The notes beneath the pieces are model-generated. The model saw nothing but the letters and a program-made list of their open reading frames with translations. It was not told the origin of the DNA and did no database searches. From contig NZ_NQMR01000014.1 of assembly GCF_002276045.1 (NCBI RefSeq), positions 38,327 through 102,326 of the forward strand: 64,000 bases of DNA. Reading direction: 5' to 3'. This document shows positions 56,221 through 64,000 of the stretch, piece by piece. Source of the DNA: Pseudoalteromonas sp. NBT06-2. GTDB taxonomy: Bacteria > Pseudomonadota > Gammaproteobacteria > Enterobacterales > Alteromonadaceae. Position numbers and translations under genes: made by a program. Every line of letters starts with the position of its first letter. Within the stretch, counting starts at the first letter, position 1.

Positions 56221-57852
56221 TTAAGGTTTAAATGTTTGCGTGATCTTGCCTTCAGTGATTTTTAATAAATTTGGCGGGTAAATTCTAGTAAATTGCTTAT
56301 TATCTTTCGCGATATGAAGCTCGACACCGGGATGCATCAACTCATTTATAGTTAAACGACTGGCGTGCAATAACATATTGAGTTTTTTTTGTAATAAATC
56401 TCTATTTTTATAAACCCGTTTTAGCTTAGTTAATAGCATATCTTCACTCGCTTTTATTTTAGTTTGATACACTTTTTTTTGTTCAGCACTCGGTATGTTT
56501 TCAGCTTTTTTTCGTGCTTGTTTAAAAGATTTCAACTTTGAATTAAGTGTTTTTTCAAGTGTTGCAAGCTGATTTAACTTCTCTCTGAGTTCATGCCAAT
56601 ATTGTGCTAAATAGATTTTTGTTTTAGTACCAGAAGGCGCACCTAATTCACCCGTTTCAACGCGTAAAGCATTAATAACTTGGCCACCAATAATTTTGCC
56701 TCTGGGTTTATCTCCTGTACCCACTCTAATTAAACGCCTCGCTGAAAGCTCACAATGTAAAGCTTGCTTATCTATCATCAAATCTTGTTCTGAACTTAAC
56801 TTACTATATTGTGCATATCCTATTGAAATAGTGCCATTTGCTTGCACACTACAGGTGAAATCACGGCCTTCTTCACGCTTTCTCCCAATTACCCCATTTA
56901 TTATTGTAATTGCTGATTCAGAGCATATATCTGCTGATTCAACAAAGCCTAATACGGTAATATCACCGCTTGCTTTGATTTTCATACCATCTTTTACATC
57001 TTCAGATACAATCACACTACCATCAAATTCAATATGACCCGTAGTCACATCAACATTGCTATAACACACAACATCATCAACACGCATACCTCTGGGGACA
57101 GCTACAGGAACTCCCACAGCATCAGCGATTAAAATATTAGCGTTTTTAGGGTCTAAAGTCGTTCCATCCATCACTTGTATTGGGAAATCTTTACCGGGAA
57201 CTGCAGAAATAACATCACCAAAAACGGTATAACCATCTTCTCCATTAGATGGTGGTACGCGTTGCATTAATGGTGTGCCTGGGTTTACTGTGATAAGCGC
57301 GCCTAAATCACGCATATCTACTTTGCCATCTTCTTTTTTTTGAGGACTTAAAACACGATCTTGCGCTGTGGCGCATAATCGAATGTAGCGTGTATCCGTG
57401 CCATTTTTAGCCCTTTTTCCATGAGCTACAATACAGCTATAAATTTCACCGGCTTGGGTTTCAAATTGACGACCTAAAAAGTTTTCAATTGCTTTATTAC
57501 TTGCGCCACTTTTGACACCAGCACTTTCTAAAGCTTGCTTCATAGTTTGCGCATCAGCAATATTACCACCTTTGCTTACAGTTAATGTTGCCTCTGCAGT
57601 CATATTTGTATCGTCAACTTTAATTGTGATAGTGGCGTCTACTGCTGTTGCAATAATGTACGGTGGGGGCTTGATGGTATTTGAATTTGAAAAAAGAGAT
57701 CTAATTGTCGCTAAATTGATTTCAAACTCTGCAAATTCAGATGATTCAAATAACTCAATAAGCTGTTCTGCTGATGCAGGATAGCCTGAATCAGATGGGT
57801 GCTGAACTAATTGAACTTGCTTTGTTTTTTTGTCTAGTGAAAACAGCGACAT
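56221..57852 (-). CDS. fapA: FapA (DUF342) family protein
   Basis: 543 residues of the FapA/DUF342 family. Core: NPGTPLMQRVPPSNGEDGYTVFG, then a right-handed beta-helix-like repeat region (about 250-400) with GHIEFDGSVIVSEDVKDGMKI, and a coiled-coil segment (about 415-500) rich in Lys/Leu/Glu. Proteins of this family affect polar flagellar assembly or localisation in Vibrio (family knowledge). It is close to motY, which supports a flagellar link here. Confidence 0.88.
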   Translation of the reverse strand: MSLFSLDKKTKQVQLVQHPSDSGYPASAEQLIELFESSEFAEFEINLATIRSLFSNSNTIKPPPYIIATAVDATITIKVDDTNMTAEATLTVSKGGNIADAQTMKQALESAGVKSGASNKAIENFLGRQFETQAGEIYSCIVAHGKRAKNGTDTRYIRLCATAQDRVLSPQKKEDGKVDMRDLGALITVNPGTPLMQRVPPSNGEDGYTVFGDVISAVPGKDFPIQVMDGTTLDPKNANILIADAVGVPVAVPRGMRVDDVVCYSNVDVTTGHIEFDGSVIVSEDVKDGMKIKASGDITVLGFVESADICSESAITIINGVIGRKREEGRDFTCSVQANGTISIGYAQYSKLSSEQDLMIDKQALHCELSARRLIRVGTGDKPRGKIIGGQVINALRVETGELGAPSGTKTKIYLAQYWHELREKLNQLATLEKTLNSKLKSFKQARKKAENIPSAEQKKVYQTKIKASEDMLLTKLKRVYKNRDLLQKKLNMLLHASRLTINELMHPGVELHIAKDNKQFTRIYPPNLLKITEGKITQTFKP

Positions 57853-58054
57853 TTATAACCTATTTCCATAATTCAAGGTATTAGTTATTTGAGCATAACT
57901 AGAAGTAAAAGTTAAGTTTTGTCTATTAAAGTAATAATTATAAATAATTCAACACAAAAGAAATTAAAAAACATACTTTCAGCGTATTGTTTTAATTAAT
58001 AAAAACCGATAGAAAAATTTAACTTATTGTACCTTTAAAATATTTTTTTAGTCA

Positions 58055-59677
58055 CTACACTTCAAATTTAGAAGTCGCATCTAATAAATTATCGGATAAA
58101 TAGTGGAGATTTTTTGCAACTTCTCGGATTGATATTAAGGATTCTTGCGTATCTTCAAATGAACAATGCATATTCGATACGTTATCAACAACCATTGCAG
58201 CAACTGATGTTTGCTCCTCAGTTGCTGCAGCTATTTGTGCATTCATGCCATTAATAGATAAAATTTGCTCTGATATTTTCTCTATTGATATTCCAGTTTC
58301 TTGTGCCGAATTTGCATTGTCTTTTGCCATGTCTCTTGCTGAATTCATTGCACCAACAGACTCATTTGCAGCACCTGTTAAAACAGTTAAAAGCTCTCTA
58401 ATTTCATTTGTTGATTTCGCAGTTCTTGATGCCAACTCTCTGACTTCATCAGCTACAACAGCAAACCCCCTACCTTGCTCTCCAGCCCTAGCGGCCTCGA
58501 TTGCGGCATTTAAAGCAAGTAAATTAGTTTGCTCTGCTATTGAGGTGATTACATTTAAGATCTGTGTCACATTTTGAGTATCACTTGCAAGTTGATCTAT
58601 AGTTGAAGATGCGCTTTGAATTTCTTCACTTAATGCTTGCGACATTTTCACAGATACATTTATTTGCTTTAAGCTTTGCTCCACTTCTTTTTCAGCTACT
58701 TGAGCAGCCCCCGCAGCATTTGCTGCCGACGAAGAAATGTCTCCAACGCTTTGTTTCATTTCCTCCATGGACTGCCGCACTATTTCAGCATCTGTGGATT
58801 GTTGTGTTGTTGCCGACTCTGCTTTTTCCATTCCTTGTACTAAACGAGTAGAGTTTTCCATTAAAGGCTCTACAACAGACATGATTTCTAAAACAGAACC
58901 CTTTAAAACACCAATAAATGCATTAAAGTGGATGGCAACTTGTCCTATTTCATCATTAGAGCATACCGTTAGCTTTGAACTTAAATTACCTCCACCACTT
59001 GCAAGTAACTCCAACCCATTTGCAGCATTTTCAGCCGCCAAGCCAATTTTTTTAGCTATAAAAATAGCTAATATAATTAAGCCAATGAGCATGAAAATAC
59101 TAATTGAAAGCATTAAAAATAAAGCATCGTCAGAACGGGTTTGAGTACTTTGCACTAATCCAATAAACCGAGAGTCAGCTTTATTTTTAATTGATTTAAA
59201 ACTTTTTAATAAAACATCAAATTTAGCCGATTTACTTTTTGCATCATCCTGAATTTTAGAAAAGTCAGCTGTACCATCAATCATACCGATAGCGATTTTT
59301 GACGAGATTTCAGCATATTCATTTAACTGCTTAATTTCAGAGCCACCTCGATAACTTTTATCTAATGAGTTTAACTCTTCTAAGTAATTTTGAATTTCAT
59401 TTTTAGTTATATCCGCCTTATCTACTAGATCACCATCACCAAATGTAACGGCTTGGGTATATAAATCGTCTAGTTTTTCTAGCAAATACTTATTAGAGGT
59501 AGCAAGCTGAACAACTTTATATGACGTGGTTTGTAGCTCATCTAATGCATGTTTATTATCAACCATAGCAGAGTAATTAATGATTGCGGATACTAAAAAA
59601 ACCACAACAGATATACTCGTAATCGCGTGTATCTTTTTAGTAATGCTTAAATCATTAAACGAAAAACCATTCGACAT
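58055..59677 (-). CDS. Methyl-accepting chemotaxis protein
   Basis: 540 residues from ATG 59677 (GGAG upstream; four residues shorter than the longest frame). TM1 at about 17-38, a four-helix-bundle-like periplasmic domain (about 40-185, rich in Leu/Lys/Asp), TM2 at about 190-212, a HAMP region, and the signalling tip [37 protein letters not shown]. No terminal pentapeptide. Ligand unknown. Its periplasmic type differs from the Cache-like receptor at 40057. Confidence 0.94.
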   Translation of the reverse strand: MSNGFSFNDLSITKKIHAITSISVVVFLVSAIINYSAMVDNKHALDELQTTSYKVVQLATSNKYLLEKLDDLYTQAVTFGDGDLVDKADITKNEIQNYLEELNSLDKSYRGGSEIKQLNEYAEISSKIAIGMIDGTADFSKIQDDAKSKSAKFDVLLKSFKSIKNKADSRFIGLVQSTQTRSDDALFLMLSISIFMLIGLIILAIFIAKKIGLAAENAANGLELLASGGGNLSSKLTVCSNDEIGQVAIHFNAFIGVLKGSVLEIMSVVEPLMENSTRLVQGMEKAESATTQQSTDAEIVRQSMEEMKQSVGDISSSAANAAGAAQVAEKEVEQSLKQINVSVKMSQALSEEIQSASSTIDQLASDTQNVTQILNVITSIAEQTNLLALNAAIEAARAGEQGRGFAVVADEVRELASRTAKSTNEIRELLTVLTGAANESVGAMNSARDMAKDNANSAQETGISIEKISEQILSINGMNAQIAAATEEQTSVAAMVVDNVSNMHCSFEDTQESLISIREVAKNLHYLSDNLLDATSKFEV

Positions 59678-59817
59678 AAACTGCTCCAAAACAACTAAAA
59701 ATAAATTATTTATATTAAGATCTTCTTTTAATTGTTATCTATTTTATGAATTTATCTAGTTTTTTTTAAATTGAACTACAATTTATTTGATTCATTTATC
59801 TAAATCAAGGATAAATC

Positions 59818-60888
59818 ATGAAAACTCAACTTACAATAGCAGTATTAGCTACACTATCTTTACCCTTGCATGCTGAGATAAACATTTCAGGTTTTGCCAG
59901 TGTAAATGGCGGTAAAGTTATAAGTGGTACTGGCGTGCCACAATATGATGTTGAACCTACATTTTTAGCAGACTATCCCATAGTTAGTGCATATACCCAA
60001 GACTTTTCAATGAAACCTGAGTCACTGTTTGGCTTACAGTTTACTGGAAATCTGTCTGAAGGGCTTTTTGCAACCGCACAAATAGTCGCTCGTGGTGCAA
60101 ATGACTATGATGCTAAATTTGAATGGGCATATATATCTTATGAATTAAATGATAGTTTGACCATTCAAGCTGGTAAAAAAAGACTACCACTGTTTTACTA
60201 CTCAGATTTTTTTGATGTTGGTTACGCTTATGTTTGGATGCGCGCACCAGCAGATAATTATACATGGCAAATCTTTAATTATAACGGTATAAATGCCTTA
60301 TATAGTGGCTCAATTGGTGATTGGTCACTCAGTGGTAATATTTATGGTGGTCGGGAAGATGATACCAATAACAAACTTTTGTCTGATTTTTTCTTTCTCG
60401 AACCAGTTCGTGAAATTTGGAAAGATATTCTAGGTGGTGTGATTCAAGCAAGTAACGATTGGCTAGAAATAAGAGCCACTCATATGCAATATACTAACGA
60501 AAGATATCGTAGCGGCGAACAAGTATTGTGGGATGGAAAACCACAAAGAGATGGCAAATTTTATGGCTTGTCGGTAAATGCTGACTTTGGTAACTTATTT
60601 ATACTAACTGAGTTGAATAGGCTAGATTTAGGCGGAAACTTAGATACATACATGATAAGTGTAGGTTATAGATTTAATGACATTACACCGTATTTTGCAT
60701 ATGCTGATTTCGAAGAAGATGCAACAGATGGAGAACATCACGATACTATGTCATTAGGTGTTAGGTGGGATTTTCACTCTTCAGCGGCATTAAAAATTCA
60801 ATACGATAAAGTTGAAGAGCATTCTTTTGATTTAGCTGTTGCAGGTGATAGTGAGTCAATTACTTTTGGTATAGATGTTGTATTTTAG
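59818..60888 (+). CDS. Outer-membrane porin-like protein
   Basis: 356 residues with a signal peptide (ends LPLHA). Beta-barrel pattern: INISGFASVNGGKV opening, AGKKRLPLFYYSDFFDVGYAYVW, GYRFNDITPYFAYADFEEDA, and a terminal ITFGIDVVF with final Phe. Probably a diffusion porin. Its gene ends 10 bases before the PstS-like gene, whose GGAG lies right at its stop codon, so they are one operon. Substrate specificity is unknown; phosphate or another anion is suggested by the partner. Confidence 0.85.
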   Translation: MKTQLTIAVLATLSLPLHAEINISGFASVNGGKVISGTGVPQYDVEPTFLADYPIVSAYTQDFSMKPESLFGLQFTGNLSEGLFATAQIVARGANDYDAKFEWAYISYELNDSLTIQAGKKRLPLFYYSDFFDVGYAYVWMRAPADNYTWQIFNYNGINALYSGSIGDWSLSGNIYGGREDDTNNKLLSDFFFLEPVREIWKDILGGVIQASNDWLEIRATHMQYTNERYRSGEQVLWDGKPQRDGKFYGLSVNADFGNLFILTELNRLDLGGNLDTYMISVGYRFNDITPYFAYADFEEDATDGEHHDTMSLGVRWDFHSSAALKIQYDKVEEHSFDLAVAGDSESITFGIDVVF

Positions 60889-60898
60889 GAGAATCATC

Positions 60899-61309
60899 AT
60901 GAAAACACGTACATTAGCGATGACTCTATTTCTATTTAGTGCAACAACTTTAGCCGATGTGGCAGTCATTGTTCACCCATCAAATAGCAATGCGATTGAT
61001 GCAACTGTAATCAAGAAAATATTCACAGGTAAAAGTAAATCTTTTTCTGATGGCAGTAAAGTTAGCCCAGTAAGTCAAAGCGCAAGTTCAGTCGTAGCGG
61101 CTGAATTCAATAAAAAAGCATTAAAAAAATCATCAAGTCAATTAAAAGCATATTGGTCTAAACTGGTTTTTACCGGTAAAGGAACACCCCCGAAAGAACT
61201 TAGCAATGATGCTGACGTACTCAAACATATCGCCTCAACACCAAATGCTATCGGTTTTATAAGTGTAGACTCAGTCGATAGCAGTGTAAAAGTTGTACAA
61301 AAATACTAA
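60899..61309 (+). CDS. Small PstS-like phosphate-binding protein
   Basis: 136 residues from ATG 60899 (AGGAG eight bases upstream). Signal peptide ends TTLA. Mature part: VAVIVHPSNSNAIDATVIKKIFTGK, DGSKVSPVSQSASSVVAAEF, WSKLVFTGKGTPPKELSNDADVLKHIAST, PNAIGFISVD, the order of the PstS-like periplasmic-binding domain. At about 136 residues it is roughly half a normal PstS and has no PstCAB transporter beside it. It probably works with the porin upstream; transport or sensing of phosphate is inference. Confidence 0.85.
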   Translation: MKTRTLAMTLFLFSATTLADVAVIVHPSNSNAIDATVIKKIFTGKSKSFSDGSKVSPVSQSASSVVAAEFNKKALKKSSSQLKAYWSKLVFTGKGTPPKELSNDADVLKHIASTPNAIGFISVDSVDSSVKVVQKY

Positions 61310-61317
61310 TTCACCTC

Positions 61318-61356
61318 AAAAACACAAAATGAGCATCTTTCACTTTGTGTTTTTTT
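61318..61356 (+). terminator. Terminator after the PstS-like gene
   Basis: AAAAACACAAA, loop, TTTGTGTTTTTTT; hairpin with a seven-T run just after the PstS-like stop. Confidence 0.85.
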
Positions 61357-61541
61357 ATACAAATCGCATACAAATCAATCAACAGCCAACTCAATTACAA
61401 TTAAAACTTGTACCATGACAAAAGCTTGGCGTATACTTACTGCATTAGCATACATACCAGTAGCTATAGTCAAACAAACTGAAGTTTATTTCGACGTTAG
61501 AAAATAGTGAAAAAAGTATTATTTCACTAAAACAGATTTCA

Positions 61542-61897
61542 GGGGCTGATTAGGATTCGACGGGATCCCTGAAGCCTTAGGTGCATGTCGAGGTGCGGCT
61601 GGCCTCGTAAAAAAGCCGCAATTAAAGTAATCGCAAACGACGATTCTTACTCTCTAGCAGCTTAGGCAGCTAGCGCTCCTTCCAAGTATTCTCGTGGACT
61701 TGGGATCCGGAGTGTCACCCTACATTGAGATCGCGATGGAAACCCTGGCCGGGGTTGAAGCGCTAAAACTAAGCGGCCTCGCCTTTGCTTATCGTGTACG
61801 TCCGAGATTTAAAGGTTAATTAAATGACGATACTAAACATGTAGTACCGAAGGTCGACGCTTTCCGGACGGGGGTTCAAATCCCCCCAGCTCCACCA
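61542..61897 (+). ncRNA. ssrA: Transfer-messenger RNA (tmRNA)
   Basis: 356 bases beginning GGGGCTGATTAGGATTCGACG and ending GGTTCAAATCCCCCCAGCTCCACCA (given as two parts: GGTTCAAATC, CCCCCAGCTCCACCA), with encoded CCA. The tag frame at 61633-61665 encodes ANDDSYSLAA then TAG, ending in the degradation signal LAA. It rescues stalled ribosomes with SmpB (46353-46835). Downstream lies an integrase-bearing region, and ssrA is a common island attachment site. Confidence 0.97.
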
Positions 61898-61916
61898 CAT
61901 TAAGTTGTTATAAATC

Positions 61917-61950
61917 AGGTAGTTAAGCTAAAACTTAACTACCTTTTTTA
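61917..61950 (+). terminator. Terminator after ssrA
   Basis: AGGTAGTTAAG, loop, CTTAACTACCT followed by TTTTTT, 20 bases after the tmRNA 3' end. Confidence 0.88.
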
Positions 61951-62047
61951 TTTTCGCCACCTAACTACAACCACAAAACATCCACACTAAAAATAAAATA
62001 ATTCAATAATTAAACTAAGCGTTCACACTAAAAAACAAGGAAGCCTT

Positions 62048-62368
62048 ATGATTAATGACAATTTGTATAAATTTAGAACTCTAGATGTTAACTCTTTAGC
62101 TGCACTAGCATCAAAAAAGCTTTGGTTCTCTAATTATGAAGGATTAAATGATCCAGCAGAATTGCACTATAAAATAACTGAAGAATATAGTGATGATGAT
62201 TACATTAAATACTACAAAGAAAGAATAAAAGCAGAAGAACCTTATTCTGTGCGAAAAATTCATCCTGATGAAATTACTAAGTATTTTATAAAAAACCGTG
62301 ATGAATTTCTAAAGGAAATAAAATGGCGAATATCTCCGACCGTTCAATGGGAAAATTACGCAGTGTAG
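62048..62368 (+). CDS. Short DUF2971-like protein, probably truncated
   Basis: 106 residues starting NLYKFRTLDVNSLAALASKKLWFSN and continuing YEGLNDPAELHYK, the usual opening of DUF2971 proteins (Y-K-[YF]-R-x-L, [IF]-[WY]-F-S-x, F/L-N-D-P). Those are about 250-300 residues; this one stops after the first third, with no continuing frame visible. It is either a fragment of a dead gene or a short relative. First gene after ssrA in the island. Function of the family is unknown. Confidence 0.55.
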   Translation: MINDNLYKFRTLDVNSLAALASKKLWFSNYEGLNDPAELHYKITEEYSDDDYIKYYKERIKAEEPYSVRKIHPDEITKYFIKNRDEFLKEIKWRISPTVQWENYAV

Positions 62369-62442
62369 ATGATAGCTATATTCGATATGAAACATTAACT
62401 CAGTCGAATGATAAGATTTCCAATGTCCTAATTATCAGAAGT

Positions 62443-62472
62443 AAGTATCGCCAAAAAAGGCGATACTTTTGA
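62443..62472. terminator. Terminator in the ssrA island
   Basis: AAGTATCGCC, loop of six A, GGCGATACTT followed by TTG. It lies between the DUF2971-like gene and the convergent small membrane-protein gene. Confidence 0.7.
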
Positions 62473-62485
62473 AGGGGAAGTAAAT

Positions 62486-62668
62486 TTATTCAACAGTGTT
62501 ATAGTGTTCTACAACTGTATTATTAATGACGACCTTTAATATATATATAAAAAATAGTGGTAACATTAAACCAAAACTAATAAAGCACAATATACCCCAC
62601 CCAAGTAAAGGCAAAAACATATCAACTAATGATTTTTCAAATCTAAAACGATATTTTTTTATTTTCAT
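62486..62668 (-). CDS. Small two-span membrane protein, DUF6693-like
   Basis: 60 residues with a charged opening MKIKKYRFRFEKSLVDMF, a hydrophobic region (about 17-48: LLGWGILCFISFGLMLPLFF), and VVINNTVVEHYN at the end. The pattern (R-F-E-x-S, then G-x-x-L-P-x-F, then INNT) resembles small proteins I know as DUF6693; the family name is uncertain. A good AAAGGA precedes ATG 62668, four bases after the stop of the exported-protein gene, so they form an operon. Confidence 0.6.
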   Translation of the reverse strand: MKIKKYRFRFEKSLVDMFLPLLGWGILCFISFGLMLPLFFIYILKVVINNTVVEHYNTVE

Positions 62669-62672
62669 TTAC

Positions 62673-63614
62673 CTAATTCCTTTTTACACAGGTCGATGTA
62701 CAAACGAAATTCTGACCTCGTATTCCTGTACAAGTTGCTACATATTTAACACACATAGCTACAGGTCCAAAATTGAATGAACCGCCATACATTTGAAGTA
62801 AGCCAGACATAGACTCTGCACCACTATTAGTTGTAAAAGAGTATTCTCCATTTACATCTTTATCGTTTAATGGGAGATCATTACAATCACCATCATAGGC
62901 ACTAGTCATAACAAAAGTGTTATTTTTAAAATCTAGATACCCACCCATTCTTCCACCATCAACAGTATTAAACCCAAGGTCATTAGGATTAAGAACATTT
63001 AGAACAGAGCCAACCATTGAAACTACACCATTTGAGGAATTAGCCATAACCCCAATAAATTGAGTGGATTTTAATGCATATACTCCAACGTAATCATATG
63101 GATCGGATGATGAAATATTAGTTACAAATCTATTAAAAAGATCCCTTCTTAGAGCTGAGCTTTTAATATAGCTGTGAGCTGTCTTACTATCAGAACTGAC
63201 ACTCTTAGCTTTACACTCAGTTGAAGTTGAACTAGTTGAATCAAAGCCCATTGAAGTATTAGACATACTTAAATCATCTTCATTAAAGACTTTGAAATTC
63301 AAATAATTTATCGCCTGCTTTTTAGCTTCAACAAGAGAAATAAATGAAGACCTGATTGAAGAATCAGGTGTAACCTCTACAGCTTCTACTGTAGGAACCA
63401 AATCTTCAATATAAACTTTGTTTAACCTGTATTTTTTATAAATTAAATTTGTTTCATCGAACACATGAGCATAAGATATTTGATTTCTAAACCATCCTGA
63501 CTCAGCTTTCATTTTCATACCATATTCTGTACAGCCATTACAAGAAATGACATCAACGTCAGCAGCATAAACCGACGGCATTAGAAACAAAGATAAAGAT
63601 AATATTTTTTTCAC
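62673..63614 (-). CDS. Exported cysteine-containing protein, unknown
   Basis: 313 residues with a signal peptide (MKKILSLSLFLMPSVYAAD). It has an N-terminal C-N-G-C-T motif (ISCNGCTEYGMKMKAE) and C-terminal cysteines (CVKYVATCTGI, FVCTSTCVKRN), so disulfides are likely. The middle is Ser/Thr-rich (SSTSTECKAKSVSSDSKT). I recognise no family. It is followed by the small membrane protein and divergent from the integrase, inside the ssrA island. Confidence 0.75.
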   Translation of the reverse strand: MKKILSLSLFLMPSVYAADVDVISCNGCTEYGMKMKAESGWFRNQISYAHVFDETNLIYKKYRLNKVYIEDLVPTVEAVEVTPDSSIRSSFISLVEAKKQAINYLNFKVFNEDDLSMSNTSMGFDSTSSTSTECKAKSVSSDSKTAHSYIKSSALRRDLFNRFVTNISSSDPYDYVGVYALKSTQFIGVMANSSNGVVSMVGSVLNVLNPNDLGFNTVDGGRMGGYLDFKNNTFVMTSAYDGDCNDLPLNDKDVNGEYSFTTNSGAESMSGLLQMYGGSFNFGPVAMCVKYVATCTGIRGQNFVCTSTCVKRN

Positions 63615-63784
63615 GCTTAATCCCTTTTTAATATTGAAAATCCTTATACTTGAAATTTAATGAAAAAATTTCAAGAGCGGAATATACTACCATCACTTCA
63701 TAACTGTCAACAAATTAGGTCCATTTGACTCAGTTAAAATGTCTGTACAATTGAAAACATTGTACTTTTTTTATTCTACTTTTA

Positions 63785-64000
63785 ATGTCCGAACTTATAA
63801 AACAAACAGATATTATGGTTGAAAAACCACTTTATGAAGTCATAGAAGATTTTGTATCATTAAAACGCTCTATACATACAAGGCGGGCATATAAAGGAGA
63901 TATTACCCAGTTTTTTAATACTCTCGATCTTATAACACTCGAAGATCTTGCATACCTTCCATTTGCTCAATTAATCAATAAAGTTGAGCAGGTGCTTTTG
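63785..64000 (+). CDS. Tyrosine-type site-specific recombinase, N-terminal part
   Basis: The first 72 residues; the gene continues past the window end. FVSLKRSIHTRRAYKGDITQFF is the SAM-like core-binding domain of phage-type integrases (pattern S-x-x-T-x-R-x-Y-x-x-D-x-x-x-F). The catalytic domain is outside. A tyrosine recombinase a little over 1.9 kb downstream of ssrA fits an integrated island. No att repeat of the ssrA 3' end is inside the window. Confidence 0.75.
   Translation, partial: MSELIKQTDIMVEKPLYEVIEDFVSLKRSIHTRRAYKGDITQFFNTLDLITLEDLAYLPFAQLINKVEQVLL

Noticed and set aside
62323..62472. 49-residue frame overlapping the DUF2971-like gene, with a fair ribosome site
   Set aside because: Its end runs through the terminator hairpin and no family is recognised; weak support.

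Overview
The window is chromosomal DNA of an AT-rich gammaproteobacterium, most likely a marine member of the Alteromonadales. This rests on gene content and order: truB-rbfA-infB-nusA-rimP, recR-ybaB-dnaX-apt, secG-tpiA-glmM-folP-ftsH-rlmE with divergent yhbY, ilvY/ilvC, bamE/rnfH/ratA/smpB, fabB/mnmC, MotY-type sodium flagellar motor and RNase T, a large TonB-dependent receptor, and an E. coli-type tmRNA. Most genes are housekeeping. Family was not determined, because no 16S gene is present.

Layout. 1-5.8 kb: translation/transcription operon read on the minus strand, driven from what looks like the old promoter of a decayed initiator tRNA gene. 5.9-10 kb: recR-ybaB-dnaX-apt, with a well-formed programmed -1 frameshift signal in dnaX. 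10.1-12.9 kb: a small decayed island between a degenerate tRNA-Leu 3' part and an intact tRNA-Leu(GAG); it holds an ABC-like ATPase, integrase debris, and a small membrane-protein gene split by a 264-bp miniature transposon. 13-19.7 kb: secG to yhbY. 19.8-25.3 kb: serine hydrolase, lipoprotein and a four-gene envelope module (MipA/OmpV, DUF3019, OmpR-type regulator, histidine kinase). 25.6-33.8 kb: transporters, rhomboid, Spo0M, two miniature elements, a DUF3313 relic and a pepD relic. 34-37.3 kb: a second copy of the MipA-DUF3019-regulator-kinase module on the other strand. 37.4-46.8 kb: ilvY/ilvC, a chemoreceptor, a TPR lipoprotein with an M28 peptidase, bamE and the RatA/RatB/SmpB group. 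47-61.3 kb: TonB receptor, fabB, mnmC, motY, rnt, fapA, a chemoreceptor, and a porin with a small PstS-like protein. 61.5 kb to the end: ssrA followed by the start of an island with a tyrosine-recombinase gene running out of the window.

The best candidate for an undescribed system is the pair of paralogous four-gene modules. An outer-membrane MipA/OmpV barrel, a small four-cysteine secreted DUF3019 protein with an arginine/aromatic tail, and a dedicated two-component system are kept in the same order in two divergent copies about 9 kb apart. I infer an envelope-sensing and response unit; its signal is unknown.

A second theme is small mobile DNA. There are four copies, plus one solo end, of a miniature element with TATACCC termini, and one copy of a second element with GGGGCTGTTGATC termini. 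Several have landed in or beside genes that are now broken.
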